64,000 bases of DNA from Thaumasiovibrio sp043421945. Its GTDB lineage: Bacteria > Pseudomonadota > Gammaproteobacteria > Enterobacterales > Vibrionaceae. Shown one piece after another: positions 60,653-64,000 of this stretch (its first letter is position 1; each line of letters starts with the position of its first letter). Under the pieces are notes generated by a model, which worked only from the letters and a program-made list of their open reading frames with translations, had not been told where the DNA came from and ran no database searches. The stretch is taken from positions 26,597 to 90,596 of the forward strand of contig JBHOGO010000008.1 in assembly GCA_043421945.1 (NCBI GenBank), given 5' to 3'. Both the position numbers and the translations under genes were made by a program.

Positions 60653-62278
60653 ATGGAACTTATCGATTTTTCAAATTCTTACATATCATTATTACCTGCG
60701 CTAACAGCGTTAGGGTTAGCGATTCTAACTCGTCGTGTGTTAATTTCACTAGGCGTTGGTATCGTACTTGGTGCACTCCTTCTTAACGGTTTTTCTTTTA
60801 CAGGCACAAGCGGGTACGTAGTCAATACTTTCAAAAGTGTTGTGATTGAAACAAGCAGTGTTGTTGAGGGTGGTGTAACAAATACCACCCATGCATTAAA
60901 TACTTGGAATATGAGTATTGTTGCCTTTCTTGTCTTACTTGGTATGACAACAGCGCTGTTAACTCTTTCAGGTGGAACACGAGCATTCGCTGAATGGGCA
61001 CAAGCACGTATTAAAACAAAGCGTGGTGCTAAATTATTGACGGCATTTTTAGGGGTGTTCATCTTCGTGGATGATTACTTCAACAGTTTAGCCGTCGGTT
61101 CAATTTCTCGTCCGGTAACTGACCGTTATTATGTTTCTCGTGCAAAATTGGCTTATTTATTAGACTCAACGGCAGCGCCGATGTGTGTGCTAATGCCAGC
61201 TTCAAGCTGGGGCGCCTATATTATTACGGTGATTGGCGGAATTCTAATCAGCCACGGTGTCACTGAATACAGTGCATTAGGTGCGTTTGTTACCCTTATC
61301 CCAATGAATTTCTATGCTGTGTTCGCACTACTATTGGTGTTTGTTGTTGCTTGGTTCCAAGTTGATGTTGGACCGATGCGTCGCCATGAACAAGAAGCAA
61401 TTCGCGGAAATGGATATTCAGAAAACGATAACGCAAGCAGTGATCTGAATGATGAGCTTGGTATTAAAGAGAGCAACAATGGTCGTGTGAGTGATTTGAT
61501 GATGCCAATCGTCACCCTTATTATTGCCACTGTTTTCTTTATGATCTTTACTGGCTACCAAGCGTTAGCCGCTGATGATGTTGCATTCTCAGTATTGGGC
61601 GCATTTGAAGAAACTGATGTTGGCATGGCGCTCTTTTATGGTGGCCTTGTCGGTCTTGCTGCTGCATTAATTCCAGTTCTGCGTCAAAAGCTACCAATGG
61701 CTGATGTTACTGCAACACTTTGGGTTGGTGCGAAATCTATGTTCGGCGCAATCCTAATTCTATTTTTTGCTTGGAGCATTGGTAGCGTTATTAGTGATAT
61801 GGCAACGGGTGCCTTTTTATCAACGATGGTTGAAGGCAACATTAGCCCAAGCTTACTACCGTTGATCTTGTTCTTGCTTGCTGGCGCAATGGCTTTCTCT
61901 ACAGGAACATCTTGGGGTACTTTTGGTATCATGTTACCTATTGCTGGTGACATGGCAGCAGCGACAGAAATTGCGTTGATGCTACCTATGCTAGGTGCAG
62001 TACTCGCTGGTTCAGTATTTGGTGACCACTGTTCGCCAATTTCAGATACGACTATTTTGTCATCAACAGGTGCGCGTTGTAACCATATTGACCATGTTCA
62101 AACTCAGTTGCCGTATGCTTTAGCATCAGCATTAGTCGCGAGTGTTGGTTTCTTAGTGCTGGGTTTCACTCAGTCTCTATTCACAGCGTTAGTTGCTGCT
62201 ACGCTAGCATTTATCGGTATTTGTACGGCATTGATCTGGATGTCTCGTCGCCCAACAGCGAAAGCCCAGAAAGTTTAA
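60653..62278 (+). CDS. NhaC-family transporter, probable lysine transporter (LysW-type)
   Basis: A 541-residue integral membrane protein with about 12 helices and the NhaC antiporter family pattern: LGVFIFVDDYFNSLAVGSIS, FMIFTGYQALAADDVAFSVL, AFSTGTSWGTFGIMLPIAGD and VFGDHCSPISDTTILSSTGA. NhaC-family members behind lysine riboswitches in gammaproteobacteria have been proposed to carry lysine rather than sodium/proton only. The riboswitch directly upstream supports that. ATGs at 60635 and 60653 are both possible; the second has AGAG 4 bases before it. A terminator follows the gene. Confidence 0.88.
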   Translation: MELIDFSNSYISLLPALTALGLAILTRRVLISLGVGIVLGALLLNGFSFTGTSGYVVNTFKSVVIETSSVVEGGVTNTTHALNTWNMSIVAFLVLLGMTTALLTLSGGTRAFAEWAQARIKTKRGAKLLTAFLGVFIFVDDYFNSLAVGSISRPVTDRYYVSRAKLAYLLDSTAAPMCVLMPASSWGAYIITVIGGILISHGVTEYSALGAFVTLIPMNFYAVFALLLVFVVAWFQVDVGPMRRHEQEAIRGNGYSENDNASSDLNDELGIKESNNGRVSDLMMPIVTLIIATVFFMIFTGYQALAADDVAFSVLGAFEETDVGMALFYGGLVGLAAALIPVLRQKLPMADVTATLWVGAKSMFGAILILFFAWSIGSVISDMATGAFLSTMVEGNISPSLLPLILFLLAGAMAFSTGTSWGTFGIMLPIAGDMAAATEIALMLPMLGAVLAGSVFGDHCSPISDTTILSSTGARCNHIDHVQTQLPYALASALVASVGFLVLGFTQSLFTALVAATLAFIGICTALIWMSRRPTAKAQKV

Positions 62279-62366
62279 TGTTGATATAGGGAGTCATCGT
62301 ACAGCAGTGCGGAAAGGCTCCCAAGATAAGTACTAATAGTGTGTTTTAGCTAATAGAATGCCATTT

Positions 62367-62390
62367 AAGCCCGCTGAAGCGGGCTTTTCT
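62367..62390 (+). terminator. Terminator after the lysine transporter gene
   Basis: AAGCCCGC-TGAA-GCGGGCTT followed by TTCTGTTTTT, 89 bases after the stop codon. Confidence 0.9.
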
Positions 62391-62450
62391 GTTTTTATTC
62401 TTCGGTATTTTTCGGTAGCATGCGCGCAGAACACGGGAGGAACGCCAACA

Positions 62451-63029
62451 ATGGCTCAAATGTATTTTTATTATTCGACGATGAATGCCGGTAAATCAAC
62501 GACCTTATTGCAGTCATCATTTAATTACCAAGAGCGTGGAATGAATCCGGTTATACTAACCGCGTCCATTGATGACCGTGCAGGGATTGGCAAGGTGAGT
62601 TCTCGTATTGGTTTGCAAGCAGATGCTGAACTGTACGCGCCGGGAGATGATCTTTTTGAGCGTCTAGAAACATTGTCACAGCAAGGGCGTATTGATTGTG
62701 TTTTGGTTGATGAGTGCCAGTTCCTTGAGAAAGCACAAGTCTATCAGCTGACTGAAGTTGTAGATAAACTTAACATACCTGTTCTTTGCTATGGCTTAAG
62801 AACTGACTTTCAAGGTGAGTTGTTTGACGGAAGTAAGCATCTGCTTGCTTGGGCTGATAAGCTCGTTGAGCTTAAGACCATTTGTCACTGTGGGCGCAAA
62901 GCCAATATGGTCTATCGAACGGATGAAACGGGCAAGGCTATTGCCGATGGTGACCAAGTCCAAATTGGTGGTAATGAACGCTATGTTTCTGTTTGCCGTT
63001 TCCACTATAAAGAAGCTCTCGATAAATAA
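62451..63029 (+). CDS. tdk: Thymidine kinase
   Basis: A 192-residue type II thymidine kinase of the salvage pathway: P-loop YYSTMNAGKSTTLLQS, Walker B-like VLVDECQFLEKAQVY, lasso loop YGLRTDFQGELFDGS, and zinc ligands ICHCGRKANM with VCRFHYKE. I use the ATG at 62451, with GGGAGG 9 bases upstream; an in-frame ATG at 62358 overlaps the preceding terminator and is rejected. Confidence 0.97.
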   Translation: MAQMYFYYSTMNAGKSTTLLQSSFNYQERGMNPVILTASIDDRAGIGKVSSRIGLQADAELYAPGDDLFERLETLSQQGRIDCVLVDECQFLEKAQVYQLTEVVDKLNIPVLCYGLRTDFQGELFDGSKHLLAWADKLVELKTICHCGRKANMVYRTDETGKAIADGDQVQIGGNERYVSVCRFHYKEALDK

Positions 63030-63341
63030 TCTGTAGTTTCGAAGGTGGGATGAGCAAAAGCTGCCATACCACCTTCATAGCCACCCCGCATCCCCAGCCG
63101 TTTCTATCTTTATTGCAGTTACTTTTTTCGCTGTGCTGTGTTGCACGCATTCTCAGATTTATGTGATAACTGTCCTACTTATCCTCTTTTCTGTATTCAA
63201 CTTTGGTCATGTTTAGATGTTACTGTATGGAAAATGCACCACGCTAATCTAATCTCTCTACATCTGTTTTGAACATACCTTTGTCGGCCAGCAGTGTGAC
63301 GGCTTCCACTGATAGATGACCTTAAGGGAATAGGAGAAAGC
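63030..63341. other. Gap between tdk and the chemoreceptor remnant
   Basis: About 310 bases with no gene. A long imperfect dyad GAAGGTGG...ACCACCTTC near 63039-63083 lacks a T run. The last bases contain the ribosome site AGGAGA for the next frame. Confidence 0.45.
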
Positions 63342-63847
63342 ATGACATCACTTACCAAGTCAAAAATGGTTGATAGCGTTTTATGGATAATAACCGCTGG
63401 ATACATCTTTTATCATTATGGTGCCATTCCTTGCCTTGTGGTCAGTATCATGGGTTGCCTGTCTATTGGTTGCTATTTTATGACGGTAAGGGGTGCGGAA
63501 GCCCCAGACGAAGCTCAGCTTGAGGGGGATCAGATAGCTTTCTCGGTTATCCAATGAAACGATTCAAATTGCGCTGAGTACGGAAAAAGTCTCTTTTGCC
63601 ATTGATCAGTTGAAGCCAAAACTGGAGCGTCAGTTATCTTCTGTTGTTCACATCGCTTTTACCTCTAATGAAATCGCTCAAACGCTCGGAGAGACATCAA
63701 ACTCTTCTCAAGAGGCGACGTTATCAGCTCAAAGTATGAGAAAAATCAGCCAGCAGGGTCAAATAAATTTAGAGAAAGCCGTGTCAGAAATGCAGAATAT
63801 CAATAACCAGACAGTGGCTTCTTTGGCTCAGATAGAAAGTCTAGATA
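63342..63847 (+). pseudogene. Broken chemoreceptor-like (MCP) gene
   Basis: The first frame (63342-63557, AGGAG upstream) encodes two membrane helices (VDSVLWIITAGYIFYHYGAI and LVVSIMGCLSIGCYFMTV) and ends soon after GAEAPDEAQLEG. The sequence then continues in the +1 frame (about 63540-63847) as LSNETIQIALSTEKVSFAID and SSVVHIAFTSNEIAQTLGET, SAQSMRKISQQGQINLEKAV, the start of an MCP signalling coiled coil. A one-base indel near 63533-63545 explains the shift. The hairpin tip region of an MCP is missing because the frame runs into an insertion sequence. Confidence 0.8.
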
Positions 63848-64000
63848 ACCTGAACTCGGGATAAGAAGAGAAGGGAACTAAAAGCTGGCTCTGCGATCAG
63901 ATCTTTCAACCAAGAAGGAAATTATCGCAAAGGAGCCAGCTATGAACAAACTAACCGACCTATTTTGTCATGTCGATGACTTTTGTCAGGCTTTTCTGCC
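63848..64000 (+). mobile_element. Left end of an IS982-like insertion sequence
   Basis: The chemoreceptor homology stops at about 63847 and sequence ACCTGAACTCGGGATAAG follows, a candidate terminal inverted repeat. A transposase start follows 94 bases later. The element continues past the window end, so its right end and target duplication are not visible. The left boundary is inferred from where the MCP reading ends. Confidence 0.6.
63942..64000 (+). CDS. IS982-family transposase, N-terminal fragment
   Basis: The frame starts MNKLTDLFCHVDDFCQAFLP and runs to the window edge. This N-terminus (DLFC.VDDFC..F.P) is characteristic of IS982-family transposases common in vibrios and Shewanella. 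AAAGGAG lies 7 bases before the ATG. Only 19 codons are visible, so the family call rests on this motif alone. Confidence 0.75.
   Translation, partial: MNKLTDLFCHVDDFCQAFL

Noticed and set aside
1..64000. tRNA or rRNA genes
   Set aside because: No cloverleaf-like or rRNA-like sequence was recognised by eye on either strand; a tRNAscan run would be decisive.

Overview
The window looks like chromosomal DNA of a gammaproteobacterium of the order Vibrionales, of moderate GC with AT-rich intergenic patches. The evidence is gene content and order: a syp-type symbiosis/biofilm polysaccharide locus, a paired H-NOX and hybrid histidine kinase, the block yoaA-tsaB-fadD-rnd / minEDC / ycgL / lytic transglycosylase / hns, and a lysine riboswitch in front of an NhaC-family transporter. 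The genus cannot be fixed from the sequence alone.

Layout. 1-1718: the start of a V-type ATPase operon of the chlamydial/spirochaetal type (subunit B, then a partial D). 2492-6614: a HIT protein, a DUF924 protein, a diguanylate cyclase and argS. 6932-12801: a periplasmic PhnD-like binding protein with a large hybrid sensor kinase, then a convergent H-NOX/hybrid kinase operon. 13146-31610: the syp locus, with export and regulatory genes sypA-E, assembly genes sypJ-R, and glycosyltransferases at both outer edges. Compared with Vibrio fischeri the two blocks are permuted, the local regulators sypF and sypG are absent, sypQ and sypR are fused, and an extra small lipoprotein gene is present. At least four matches to the sigma-54 promoter pattern start its transcription units.

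31712-35622: three secreted or envelope proteins, namely an intact PhoA-family alkaline phosphatase, a tandem paralogue that has lost nearly all metal ligands, and a protein of unknown function. 35623-38487: a long AT-rich gap, a decayed gshA fragment and an intact eukaryotic-type glutathione synthetase. 38571-46303: a DUF1499 membrane protein, an RND efflux pump (adaptor plus permease), and an unusual signalling pair in which both partners are degenerate. 46541-63029: mainly housekeeping genes (yecM, purU, yoaA, tsaB, fadD, rnd, minCDE, ycgL, a lytic transglycosylase, hns, the riboswitch-controlled transporter, tdk). 63342-64000: a chemoreceptor gene broken by a frameshift and cut off by an IS982-like insertion sequence that runs past the window end.

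How the parts fit: SypA (STAS) and SypE (RsbW-like kinase, receiver, PP2C phosphatase) should form a partner-switching module controlling polysaccharide output. SypB/C/D/O and the Wzx/Wzy-like SypK/L export and polymerise repeat units built by the glycosyltransferases. The neighbouring H-NOX/kinase pair is the kind of nitric-oxide sensor that influences syp biofilm in V. fischeri, so sensing and polysaccharide production may be linked here by position as well as function.
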